64,000 nucleotides of DNA. Origin: Zygnema circumcarinatum. Taxonomy: Eukaryota; Streptophyta; Zygnematophyceae; Zygnematales; Zygnemataceae. The notes below the pieces were generated by a model. The model made no database searches. It was not told the DNA's origin and saw only the letters and a list, made by a program, of their open reading frames with translations. Both the position numbers and the translations under genes were made by a program. Shown piece after piece: positions 31,848 to 43,659 of the stretch; the first letter of the stretch is position 1; every line of letters begins with the position of its first letter. The stretch lies in the NCBI GenBank assembly GCA_037447605.1, contig CM074804.1:741428-805427 (forward strand), given 5' to 3'.

Positions 31848-34395
31848 CTACTTTGCTAGCCTTCCAGCTGGAACCAAAGGAGCGTAGGATGGCTCCTCAT
31901 GTGTGCGAGTGTATGTGATGGCGATAACAAGCGCCGTTAGTGCCATCCCCAAAAGAAAGGATGGTACAGCACATCTCAAAACCATATTCGAAATTCCGCC
32001 GTTTACCTGCGCTCACCATAGAACGCCCACGGCGAGTAAAGAGCCGCAGAATCAGCCAATCAACCTCGAATAATACTTCCAGATTGAGAATTCTCGAAGT
32101 CAACAGTCGAGAAGAATTTCCAGTGCCATCCTAGCCAACTTTTACAATCTATGGGCGTTTTCAATTGTCATACTCCCATACCATACCATACCATACCATA
32201 CCATACCATACCATACCATACCATACCATACCATACCATACAGACCATACAGCGAAAGAGAGCGAGGAGGGTACTTCCTGCTTACCATGGATAGAGTATC
32301 CTTCGCTTGTATGCGAGCACACTTGCCGTTTGGAGGTGGAGCGTAGTCCCCATCGACCGCTACAGCCAAGCTGAAGAGCCCCATCACTCCGGGATGCGCC
32401 TGCTCCATGCTGTAAGTTGATCTCAACGTCAGGACTTCGCCAGCAGAGACTCGGTCCGAGTCTGAGTGCCGACAGGATCCCATGCCTGTCACATAGCCGG
32501 CCTCATCTCCTGCCGATGATCCTCGGCCGTAGATCGGGAGTGAGTCGCAGATCAGACGGTCGTCCTGCACGAGCACCGTGCGGCTGGGAAGAATGAGAGT
32601 GGAAGAGGCAAAAGGGACCGAGAAACGTAAACGTCGCCAGAGCTCATTCAGCCTTGAAGGGATAGGGAGAGGAAGGAGGGAAGAGGGAGAGTGAGAGGGA
32701 GAGCGCGCGGGAGGAGAGGGAGAGAGTGAGAGGGGGGGGGGGGCGCGAATGGGGGCGACATAGGGGAGTTGGGGAGGGGGAGGGGAGAGTGGATTGGGAG
32801 AGAGGAAAAGACAATTTTAATTTACATTTTTGCGGAGTAAAAACTAATTGTTTGCGCCCAAATCAAAATTATTTCCGTCTCTTCTGTGGTAAGATCACAA
32901 GCTTTAGTTCAGGGATTAATCCGAGCCTCGAGGGAGTGGGTGGGGGAGGGTCAGAGGGAGAGAGCGAGCATAAGGCTGAGAGGGAGAGGGAAAGGGAGTG
33001 GGAGAGGGAGAGGGAGAGGGAGAGGGAGAGGGAGAGGGAGAGGGAGAGGGAGAGGGAGAGGGAGCTCTGACCTTGCCCCAGAGGGTTATTCCGAGGCCTC
33101 CCACATGCTGGTGCCCTAAGGAGTACACGATGCGCCCGCTGTCAGGGAAGCGGAACGTTTGGTTTCTCGTGTGCTGGCAACCCTCCAGGCCGCCGGTCGC
33201 AGTACAGGCTGGCACGTGGTACTCCACCTGTCCTCCAAAATCCAAGATAAAACATCACGTGTAAATTTGAGTCTTCATAAAATGAAAATTGACACTTATT
33301 TCCCTACATTGCTCATTGATTCAATTAATTTACGAGACCTAATTCCAACATCAACGCTACAAGTCTCTCTCTCTCTCTCTCTCTCTCTCTACCGTACCCT
33401 CTAACTTAGATGATCTTGTATACTCCCTACTTCACCAGTTAACTCCACTCCTTTCCCTCCCCCCCCCCCTCCCCCCTTTCCCTCCCCCCCAAGTTCTTTC
33501 GCCCATTAAAGAGAGAGAAATTCGAAAATGCCCTCAATTCACCTTGAACCCCCATACCTCCCCTACCCCACCCCACACATCTCCCCGCATACATTACCTG
33601 ACAGCCATTCTCCGGCGAGTCCGCCATGGGCTTCCCATTGTCCGTCACATCGAGAACATACACCCTTAGAGGCACAACGCACTCGTCGTACGGAACATAC
33701 TCCACGGTGTACCTTAAATAGTACGTGCGAGGCGTGTCTTCGTACCCTTCCCGGACGGCGCACCTGTCGCCTTCCTCGCAGCATTGCAGCCCCCCCGTGT
33801 AGCCCTCCGCTTTGGGTGTGATATTGTACGCCGCGCATTGGCATTCCAAGCACGCCTTGGCGCTGACGGCGCCCCGCGTGTCGATGGCGTGAATTTGGAC
33901 CCACCAAGCTTCAAAGGAGCCCGCTTCCACCTGCGAGGGGTTATTAGACTCCAGCCCGTAAGGGGCCGGAAAGGAGACGTCCGTACGGCGGGTCTCGCTG
34001 CCCGCGCCAAAGACTTGGCTTAGGGCTTCGTTTTCGCATGTGCCGCCATTGGGCCATAGCTTGCCGGGGGGGTCGTTGCCGGGGATTTCAGCCCGGGTAT
34101 CGTTAAGGAGTTGGGAGGTGCGGAGGACGACCCAATGGTGGAGGTAGACGTCAGACAAAGGAACGGATTCTTCAGATTCTGAAACTATTTCGCCATAGAA
34201 ACGGCGGACGGCGATGTGGCCTTTCGGCCATGGCAGGAGCTGCAGGCGGCGGTAGACCTCGCCCGGGCGCAGAGTGATGGGCCGGGAGAGGAAGGTCCGG
34301 GAGATAGCCTCGCTGGCCACCACGTTGCGGGAAAAAAATGAAGCGAGTGCAATGAATGCTATGGCTGCCTTGGAGAGGAAGGCGAAGCTCGCCAT
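31848..34395 (-). CDS. SURNod19 (stress up-regulated Nod 19) membrane protein
   Basis: Secretory or plasma-membrane protein of the plant SURNod19 family; family members rise under stress or in nodules and their biochemical role is not settled. Four exons (high to low): 33598-34395, 33072-33227, 32286-32564, 31848-32006; 463 residues in phase. Seen: an N-terminal hydrophobic signal peptide (KAAIAFIALASFF), the VYLHHWVV motif, a cysteine-rich middle (CLECQCAAYN, GLQCCEEGDRC), RYTVEYVPYDECVVPLRVYVLDVTD, VEYHVPACTATGGLEGC, IVYSLGHQHVGG, LICDSLPIYGRG, EAGYVTGMGSCRH and MEQAHPGVMGLFSLAVA. A single C-terminal transmembrane helix (FLLGMALTALVIAITY) precedes a short cytosolic tail. The His-rich motifs resemble those of copper type II monooxygenase-like folds, which is only inference. 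Introns 2 and 3 carry simple repeats. The gene is divergent from RFC1 across about 1.2 kb. Confidence 0.92.
32176..32240. repeat. (CCATA)n pentanucleotide repeat in SURNod19 intron 3
   Basis: About thirteen perfect CCATA units in the intron 32007-32285, close to the donor of the exon ending at 32286. Confidence 0.95.
32651..33070. repeat. GGGAGA purine repeats in SURNod19 intron 2
   Basis: Two purine-rich blocks (about 32651-32810 and 32941-33065). The second is nearly perfect GGGAGA and begins only about seven bases after the splice donor at 33071. On the sense strand it is CTCTCC. Confidence 0.9.
33364..33391. repeat. (CT)n microsatellite in SURNod19 intron 1
   Basis: About fourteen CT dinucleotides on the plus strand, within the intron 33228-33597. 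A C-rich block follows at 33450-33490. Confidence 0.85.
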
Positions 34396-35598
34396 GGCTG
34401 CTGCTGCTGTGACTACCGCCGCTGCTGCTAGAGGAGCCTTTGGCGGTCGTGGCCCCGAGGGAGGAGGCCGACCCGCTTACTGCTGGAAAGGAAGCAGCTT
34501 CGACGAAGGCTCTGCGTGTACGGATACTACGGCAGCAATGTCGGTGGGTCGGCCGAGGCGGCCTGCGATTGGCGGGCCGACCGCCACGAAGCTGCTCGGC
34601 AAAATTCGCGACGTTAGAAATGTCGGTCAACGCAGAGACGAAGCTAAGGTATACTGATTCGTAAGGTTATTTCTTCTGGAGAATCAGGGGCTGTCGATGA
34701 TTGACACGTCCTAGCGTCCTAGCGTCTCGAATGCCGCCGGTATTATCTGACAGATTGCAATCGGACGGTGAAGCATGGAGGAGATCAGATTGCGTGCGGA
34801 TGCGGCAATGTTCCCACGTGGCAGTGTGAGGCGGAGGCGCTGTACTGCATCGCCTCTGCTTGTCGTGAACTCGTTCGTGATCGAAAGGACAAGCTTTGGT
34901 ACGGCGGACTTCACGCACCTCAAAACTGGATACATAGACCGAATTTAACGACGTTTCTGTGAAAATCTGCAAATGAACGAGAGGTGGATTTACATGGTTG
35001 AATTCAAGAAATTGTAACAGCCACCCACAATGCGCCCACGTGGCAGTTTCTATGTTCTTACGGCGTTCTGAACTGCGCGTTTTATTTATATACGGGGAAC
35101 AGCAGCATGGAAACGGAGGATGACCCTTTTGCGCGCGAAAGTGCCTGCATGGCAAGTTTGAACCTTGGAACGAGCCCCCCTGCCTGCCTGCCTGCCTGCC
35201 TGCCCGCCTGCCTGCTGCATAAGCAGGGGCCTGTGGGCCAGGCCGCGGCGCTGGCCTCTCTGAAGGAAGCCCTAAAAGCTCCTATGGCTGACCCTGCATC
35301 CCTGTTACAGCATGAACTTGCCGCCGTGTTCTGGTTTTGATTCATTTTTTGAAGCTATTTGTGAATAACCTACTGCTGATTGCGGGAGCACGTTGTAGTA
35401 CGCAGAACGCTTTGTAAGGCGCGCGCTATGCACTTTGTGTGCTTGAGAGTGCCATATGAGATTTTGCAGGGGCTTTTTCCTCTCGCGTTACTACATGAGG
35501 GGGCTCCTTGCCTGATAGAGTTGAGGTTACGCTGAAGGAACCCTGGATATCGAAAAAACCTGTGGCGGAAGGTGTGAAGAAAGCTTACGGGAGAAGGA
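34396..35598. promoter_or_regulatory. Divergent intergenic region, SURNod19 (-) / RFC1 (+)
   Basis: Upstream DNA shared by two divergent genes. It holds a (CCTG)n tract at about 35180-35217 inside a 77-codon open frame at 35107-35340. That frame has no match I recognise and depends on the repeat. A stop codon at 35575-35577 closes the RFC1 frame upstream of its proposed start. Confidence 0.5.
35182..35217. repeat. (CCTG)n tetranucleotide repeat
   Basis: Eight to nine units of CCTG with one CCCG variant, upstream of RFC1. Confidence 0.85.
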
Positions 35599-38500
35599 AT
35601 GGAATTTGATTTGGAGAAACTGGGTGTAAGAGGATTAGCAGTGAAGAGGTCGCCTTATTTTACAAAAAAAAACCAGAACGTTGGGGACAGAAGAGCACGA
35701 GCTCTTCATCCACGGGATGTCAATATCGAAGTAAAAGACGAGGTGAGCGATTTGAGTGCATGTAACGGGTATCAAAGATGAAACACGAAACCTTCCTTTG
35801 GTTTTTTTTCCTAGAACAAGCTAATAAGGAAAATTGCACATTGTAGAACGAAGTTTGGTCATTACTGCTCCGAGGGCCTTTTCTGACATCTATTTTCCTA
35901 AGCGCGGCTTGTTGACCATTTCTGACGCCCTCACACTTATGAAGAGCATGCTGATGCAGTCCAATGTAACAGTCAAGTGGTTCACTGAAATGCCCCCTAT
36001 ATTCAATAGAGTGAGCTTTGTTACCTGTATGAATAATTTACATTGTTTTCTTCCAGAAATCCGTTCTTCCCTATCTCATCGATGTCTCACTTTGCCCATT
36101 CTATAAAGATGACAGCCGTAGTCTAGTGAGGGTGGAAGCAAAGATGTGAAAACGATCAAAACTCTTGCACGATGGGCAAACCCATCCTAAGACGATTTTA
36201 CGATCAGCTAATGAAGTATCAATGCTGCTTTGCCTGTTTGTAGCCCGGCTCATGTGGGTGACGGGATAGTTCACAAGTTTCTGCTTCTGATTTGGGACAC
36301 ATATGTTATTTGTCAGCCTATCACCAAAAAACTGAAGCTACATTCCAGATCACAGTTTCGTCGGGAGCCACCACTGACTGATCTTGCTCTCCCCGGAAAG
36401 GGGTTGCCCAATATCGCCCATTTGCAGCAGGAAAACGATTCCACACTGGTGAAATTTGGACATAGGAATGGACTGGTCACTTGCAGCAAACTGGCACCTC
36501 CAGCGCAGAATCATGTATCTTTGAATGCACCAACTTGCTCAAGTTTGGAATCTAACAGAGGGACCAGCAGCAACAGCTTTGTGGAAGATGTGCAAAGGTT
36601 TGAACCAAGGGCATTTTCTATCACAACATGGGAGAAGAAGGGAGCTTCTTCAGCCAGTCTGAACAGTTGCAGCTCAAAACTTCATCGTACAGCGAATGTT
36701 GGAACTTCCCATGGCAGACACGTCGGGATAAAGGATGAAAGGTCAGATACTGGTGAACTGTGGACAACAAAATACAGCCCAAAGGCGATGTCAGATCTGG
36801 TTGGAAACACTGTGCAGGTAAGCATATCTTTTCCTGTCTCTGATTCTAAATCAGGAATGGTCCCTTTCTCCGTTTGAAATTTTCGAATAATGTATCCTCA
36901 TCATTGATTATTTTATCGTCGCGTGATGTACTCTGCAGTAACTTTCATTTTTTGTTCCTCTGATGCATTCCCTCGAAGGTCTCCAAAGGTGTTTGCCTGT
37001 AAAATTTATTCACAGCTGTGTATGTGCCTTTTCTCAATCAACGCTGAAGCTTAAGGATTTTGGTAGAGTTTTGCAGATTGCTGTTATAACATCATTCATG
37101 CTTGTTAAAGTTTGCTTTCCGTTATGTGCTCCTCTGCTCTAGATCACATTTATTGTTGTTTAAACTGTCTGTTAGTGTAATACAAACGTTTTGCGATTCT
37201 TCCAGATACAACGTCTTACTCAGTGGCTTTCTGCTTGGGATGGCCACCATTTGCGCCCAAAGTCTTCCAACGTGGTTAGACACTGCGGGAGTACAAATTT
37301 CCAGGCGCCTCAGCAGTTCAAGAAGGCAGTACTTCTTTACGGAGGCCCTGGTGTCGGAAAGTCTAGCAGTGCAAGGGTCATTTGTAAGCGGTTTGGTTAC
37401 GATATTGTGGAGGTGAGTTCCCTACTGTGGTTTTTGGCTTTTTTGATTGGGTCTTCAGAGGGTGCATACACGTTATTTTCTGTCTTTTCATCCGTGCTCT
37501 GTTCCAAAGACGAGGCCGGCATGCATTTCTCTTTCGATACGTACAAAATTGAGCAGAAAGATCGAAGTCATATTGTCAAGGGGGATGGCCACTTCTCTTG
37601 TGCACGGGATGCCGTCACATAGCATCTGTCGCATGCATATTGGAAAAAGTATCTGATTTTTCATAACGAGCTGTTACTCTCCTCGTTGAAAAATATTCTA
37701 AGCTTGTCGTCAAAGTGCCGTGTATGCAACAAAATTTTGAGCCTCTTCTCCATTATTGAAGAAGAGCACCCCTAGTATGTCAGTAACTGTTGGGCATCGA
37801 GCCTACGGTCACTGCTGGTCTTCAAGTATACCTTTTGGATGAAAGTTCAAGCGCTTATTTGTTGAGATTATTGCACTTGACTAAAATGCACGAACACATC
37901 GGTGTACCTAAAACGTATTATACCTCATGGCTGCAGGTAAATGCAAGTGACTCTCGAGTCAAAAGTGACAAGGACATAAGAACTGGAATGAAAGGACACC
38001 TTGCAAACCTGGTCAAGGAGCTCGTTACCAATTACAGTTTGACATTACACAAACGTGATAAAAAAGTTGTGCTTGTTATGGATGAAGTGGACGGTATGTC
38101 GACGGGGGACAAAGGAGGCCTTCAGGAGTTGGTCCAAACCATTCAACGCAGCAAGATTCCAATCATCTGCATTTGTAACGAGAAGTATAATCCAAATATT
38201 AAGTCGCTTCTTAATCACTGCTTTGAACTTGGCTTCGGAAAACCAAGTACTCAACAGGTGAGAAGCAACACGACAGATTCCTCCGAATATGTCAGGAATC
38301 GGGATCTTTCTTTGCTTACATCCACGATAGGCATTGCAAGTCACTTTAAGCTGTGGTTGGGTGGATTCACTCACGGGTGCTCTTGCTTTACTGCAATTAT
38401 CTCGCATACGCTCTCTGGTTGGGTTTTTGTTCGCTAAATCACAATTTCTGGACAGAGATAATATCATAGCTGGAGATCGCCACTTCCCGTTTCTAAGGTC

Positions 38501-41500
38501 GAGCAGTGAACACACATCTGTGAATGTTACTCGAATGTTCAAGTCCTTCCACTGCTTTGCACAATTAGCAATTCGCCTTTTCACTGAAAAAGTTCTGGTT
38601 GCAAATGGTCAAAATGTGCGAATCATCACTGACTGCTGGCTCGTTGAAATTTGCAGGTTTATGGAAGATTGGAGGCTATTGCAAAAAAGGAGGGCCTGCA
38701 AGTGCACAAGGTGAGAGCCTGTTACTTTGGCTAGTGGGGCTAAAATTGACACCGACATGCTTATTTGTAGCCAGCTTTATCTGGATCTGAAGCTGGTCGA
38801 GATAAGAATGTGAATGATGTCTGAGTCATATGCATATCATCGCCTGCCAACTTGACAAACATGGCATGGTTCATGAAGAGTTCATGGAACTGTTAGATGC
38901 TTCTGGCATCCTGTTAGCTTCTCCAGAACCCAACTTGTAGCCTGCAACATGGGAAGGGGACAGAGGACATTGGAGATATTATCAGAAAGCTCTCAAGGAG
39001 ATCTGCGACTTGCAATCAACCGCCTCCAGGTGCAAACAAGAGTCTTCAAAATCTGAATGTGTTTAAACTCTGAATGTGTCTAAACTCTGAATGTGTTCAC
39101 AATCCGAATGTGTTCACTCTCAATTGTTGTCAGACTGGAACTAAATGACCATCACTATTGGCAGCATTGCAGCCCCTTTCTGTGATTGGCGAACCTTAAA
39201 CTCGAGCTCCTGCCTACACACATTACCCTGATGATTTTTTCTTTTCTTCCTGCTATCTCTTGATGCAGTTCATGAGCAAGGATCCTGCTTCTCTATACGC
39301 CAATAAAGCTGCAGAAGAAAGCCACAGGAGTTTCAAGGATGTGGAACTTGACATATTCGCGGCAGCAGACAGGTCTGCCCAATTGAGTCTGTCTGCCTTT
39401 TGGAGGCTATCACCACGTTCGTGAGTCATGCCTGCCATTGTATGCTTGGAAAACATGAGGGTTCTTTTGTACGTGGAGCCATGCTGCAGTTGTGCCAAAT
39501 TAGGAATGGAAGGAGGAGGGTTTCAAAGATGTGCATGTTATGTGCAAGTTGAAGAAAGCATTCCATCAAGTGTGCTTTTTGACAACAAACACGTTCTGCT
39601 CCTTAAGTTGAATTCTTTGAATTTTTTAAGCCATGGAGATTAGAACAAACATCCAGTATGTTGCCATACTCTAGACAAGCTCCAATTTTGATCATCTCCA
39701 TGGCTGTTCCACATGAAAGCGATTGCCATGTTTAGCAGCAGTATTAAGGCGTTTTCTTACAGCACTTTCCAAGTTCACTCCCTTAATGACTTCAGAACTT
39801 TGATGGAAGTCTGGTGAGGATGCAGGCTTCTATCAGGAGCAAGCAGAAGCATGTCTCTGAGTGAGCAGATGGACTTGGTGTTTCAGAATCCAGATCTTGT
39901 ATCCCTAATCATACAGGTAAATTCTTTGATAGAGATAGGAGTCTTTCTCGTACCATTATCCGCAAACATCGACTGACCTTGCCGGAAATACCTTCTGTGA
40001 TCACAGACGTTGATGTTTATTAAGCAAATTGCTACTATTTTTTTCTTTTCTGACTGCCTGCCTGCAACTTAACACTTAGTCTAACGTTCCAGTATAGCGA
40101 AGATTTACAAAGGGTGAGTTAGTAGTGTCCATGCTATGCAGTTTATGTCGAGGTATCTCAAGTTCCTCAATGCTTTAGCTTCTGAAGATCGTTCAGTTTA
40201 GCTGGTTCCTTAGTTGCTTAACTGAGCCGTGAGCATATTCTTCATAACTTTTCAGCTGCTCAGGCAATCACGGCCACACAAGTACGCGGAGAAAGTTCAT
40301 ATTTAAATGCTCCTCACCTTTAATATGCAATCAACAAGCAAAATGTACAACCATTATAAAGTGTGAAGTGAGACAGGTCCTACTGTCTAGGGCTTTCAAA
40401 AAATTCTCTTGACACGTCATTATACTAGCCTTCAACTGGACTCCTCAGTTTGATATAGCTGTATCAGCCAGATTAGAGCCATAAAGCTTCCGTACTTTTG
40501 ACCTGACTTGCAGGAAAACTACATAAACCACCGGCCACTGAAGACATACTGTGAGCTTGCTCACATGGAGTGCATAGTTCAAGCTGCAGATGCGATTGGA
40601 GATGGCGACTTAGTGAATGCACGCCTTCAGAAGTCTCAGCAGTGGCAGCTCATGCTTTTTGCTTGTATTCAGTCCGGAGTCGCCTGTTCAGCATACGTGA
40701 GGGGAACTCGTCAATGCCTTTCGCAGGTGAAAATTCATAACATTGTCTCCCTTTCCAAAAAGGACCATCCAAGTTCATGTGGCTTGCATAGGAAGTGGGG
40801 TGACAGGAACGTTCACGGGCATGGCTGCTGGAGATGGTGACCGTAAAACGAATTGGTAACTAAGAATAAGGCCAAGCAAGCATGACAAGCCATGTTAGGT
40901 TCATCCAAGAGTGGGGCTAGAAGACTAGGCTCATCTACTTTACTCAGCAAATCAGGCAAATGTTTGCGTCGTTCCTCTTGGAATTTCCAGGGAGAACGCA
41001 ATTTCAATCGATTTGCAGTCTGGCTTGGAAAGAATTCAACAGCTGCCAAGCATTTGCGCCAGCTTGCAGAAGTGCAGAACCATTTGCTTGCCTCCGGCAA
41101 CAGTCGCACATCCCGGTAAGTTCTGGGGGCCATGCTTTGCTATAATGTTTACTTCTTGCAAGCCCTGTTGCCGGCATCCCTTCAATCTACAAGTGTGCAT
41201 GTCAGACAAGGGAAACCCTCTGAGCAACGGATATCAAGAACGAGCTTTTGCACTATGTGAAAGGGGAATGGCGTCTGTTACTTGCCGCACTGCTTCCAAC
41301 TCATTTCTTCTATATGAATCATCATGGTATGAATGTCAAAACGTCTAAACAAGTACAGTAATCCATGAAAGCTGAAAAGTGACCCACAGTCCTTAGTCTC
41401 ATCCTTAACTTGGTTAACTTTGAAGAAACTGAAGCAACTTGTCCTTGAAAGTGAAAGGCTACGTTGATGACTGCTGCATAAATAGAGCTCAGACAAGTTT

Positions 41501-42830
41501 ACCCTACTTACGGGACGCTTTTCGTTCTTTTGGGATGTTTTCAGAGAGGCATTGTGCCAAGACTATTTTCCAGCGTTTGCGCGGCACCTGACTGCGCCAC
41601 TGCAGCAGAAAGACAAGGTATGAATGGTGATGGCGCCTTCCTTAGTCGAAGCCGAATGTGCATCACACATTCGGCTTATTCGGCTTACACATTCCTTATT
41701 GTGTGGTAGATCCATTAAACCATTGAATCCATGATCTCATTTGCCCAAACCCTCATCATACTTGATCTCCCCACTTTCCCTTTTCTCCCTCTGGTTCTAT
41801 CCCTTTGCCCTCCTCTCAATTCATGACACCCGGGAGTGTTCTCTCTTGCATGGTTTCTAATTCTGACGTTGCAAATCAGGAATGTTCCACTGTGTAGGAA
41901 GGTGTATGCGAAGTTTTGGACGTGATGAACCAATATGGACTCACCAAGGAGGATCGTGATGCCATCCTTGAAATGTGTTCTCTCAAAGTGAGCTTCAAGA
42001 ACTTCCACCTTGAACACTTTGTTACTGCCTAACTATTACAAGAAGCATTGCGTCTTGATTCTGCCCTTCTCCCATAGCAATGTGGAACACCTAAACTCTC
42101 CTTTTGTACGGATTTCTTCATCAAGCTTTTAAGCAGCTACTGAAGGTATAATCTGTTTTCCGATGGTTGTTGTACTTTGCAGGCTTTTCAAGATCCTCAA
42201 GTGGGCATAACAGCTCAGACAAAGCGAACATTCACTCGAGTTTGCAATCAGTGGGAGGCGAAGCGCAGGGTCAAGTCGGGCTGCATGTTGGCGGATTTGA
42301 ATGCTAAAAAGAGAAAAGCTGCGCCTGGTAGTTGAAGCTCTCCTGATCCCTCTCAAAGCAACATTGCTACCTGTAGGTTGTAGGGAATCAAAACTTGGTG
42401 TGATTAGTCCTTTGTCATTGTCGTGGGTTATCTCGTTGGTTCAGAGTACTGGGTTCTGAGGTCATTTCTCTTTTCTCTCTCTCGCGCTCCTTGCACCTCT
42501 CCCTTTCCCTCTCTCTCCCCCTCGCGCTGTCCTCTTGACTCGGTTTGTTGTGGCATTGCAGGGGAGGAAGACCACAAGTCCTTTGCTGAAAGCAGTGCTG
42601 AGGAGGATGAGGAGGGAGTGTGCGGGAAGAATGCGAAAATAGCAAAGCGTATTTCATCAGAAGAGAAGAAGAAGGAGCGGCAGGGAAGCAGAGTCCCACG
42701 TGGCATGGCACAGCGCAGGACTGGAGGAAGAGAGTGGAATAGCACTACGGTTGCAGGCACTATGAATTCTGAAAATGGAGCGTGGGGAGACGAGTTGGGC
42801 CTGGTTATGGGCGCAGGGAGAGGAAGATAG
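35599..42830 (+). CDS. RFC1: Replication factor C subunit 1 (clamp-loader large subunit)
   Basis: AAA+ large subunit of the RFC complex, which opens PCNA and loads it at primer-template ends in replication and repair. Fourteen exons: 35599-35742, 36317-36817, 37206-37412, 37937-38257, 38657-38710, 38964-39029, 39269-39372, 39826-39916, 40514-40726, 40991-41115, 41545-41617, 41898-41987, 42183-42327, 42562-42830; 800 residues in phase. Seen: WTTKYSPKAMSDLVGN (about residue 195), Walker A LLYGGPGVGKSSSAR, NASDSRVKS, Walker B LVMDEVDGMSTGDKGGLQ, sensor-1 IPIICICNEKYNPNIKSL, GDLRLAINRLQ, then the RFC1-only C-terminal domain (LVSLIIQENYINHRP, GERNFNRFAVWLGKNSTAAK, YGLTKEDRDAILEM) and an acidic/basic tail. 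The arginine-finger side and collar are present. RFC1 proteins usually also carry an N-terminal BRCT domain of about 90 residues; I see none. The ATG at 35599 follows an in-frame stop, but extra 5' exons cannot be excluded. Confidence 0.92.
39052..39118 (+). repeat. Short tandem repeat in RFC1 intron
   Basis: Four diverged copies of a unit of about 17 bp containing CTGAATGTGTTTA-like sequence, inside the intron 39030-39268. Confidence 0.8.
41649..41677. repeat. Perfect hairpin, 12-bp arms, in RFC1 intron
   Basis: AAGCCGAATGTG at 41649-41660 and its exact reverse complement at 41666-41677 are separated by a 5-base loop. A third partial copy (ATTCGGCTTA) follows at once. Confidence 0.85.
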
Positions 42831-43659
42831 GGAAAGGTAGAGGGAGTCGGAGGGAGGCTGGTGGCTCAATTGTAACTGGAGAGAGGAGAAGAGCGCTCCA
42901 TGGGAAAGCGAGCTTGCCTGCATCGACTGCTTGCAGGTGGGCATTCTGTACCGTAGTGGGGTCTATTGCGTCTCTGTAAATTGTGCTGGCATTCAGCTGT
43001 AACATTTATACTGGGGAAGGGTTTGTAAGGTCAGGATGAGCGATCATGTAACTGATGCACATAGAACATGATAGTTAAACACACCTGCATTTTCTAACAC
43101 TCCTGCGAACACAATGGCCGACTCTCCTCTTATCGTGCAATCCTTCAGTCTTAGGCACCAGCATTTTGCTTTTAATTACCGAAAAATATGGCAATTGTAA
43201 CTTCTATTGACTCAGCTTTCTGGAATAACCTAAATCGTGTGAGTGCCTTGGCTACTACATGTGAGACAACAGTCCATTCAGTTGTCATATGTTAGAATGA
43301 CGAGGTGAGGACTAAGCTGCGAGGATTGGCCGAGTCTCTTAGTAAGAACAAACTCTTCCATTCCAACACTGCGAACTGAAACCGTCGACTGAAACATAAA
43401 CCGATGTATTGTTCGGCAACCGTACTGACTGTACATTATCTCCGGCTTTGTTCGTCCCTGCCTTAATCTTACGAACTTTCTGTAAGACCGGTCTTACTGT
43501 ACATCAAGGATAGCTGCCAACCATTTAGAGCCTCAAGCTAGAAGAGTGTGGCATGGAGTCCAATGACAAGCATAAGGCAAAGTGTTGCCCATACCAAGTG
43601 TCACAGCCTGATTCCATGGTACACACGGAGAAGTAGAGGACATGCGCTGGTTGAGATTC
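42831..43659. other. Convergent 3' intergenic region, RFC1 / CTU1
   Basis: Between two stop codons that face each other; 3' UTRs expected. No other feature seen. Confidence 0.5.

Noticed and set aside
32165-32250. Regular CCATA units that could suggest a CRISPR-like array
   Set aside because: Units are 5 bp without spacers, in a plant intron: a plain microsatellite.
35834-36106. Plus-strand frame SLVITAPRAFSDIYF as a possible RFC1 BRCT exon
   Set aside because: No BRCT pattern (no GG turn or conserved W), and including it breaks the phase between 35742 and 36317.
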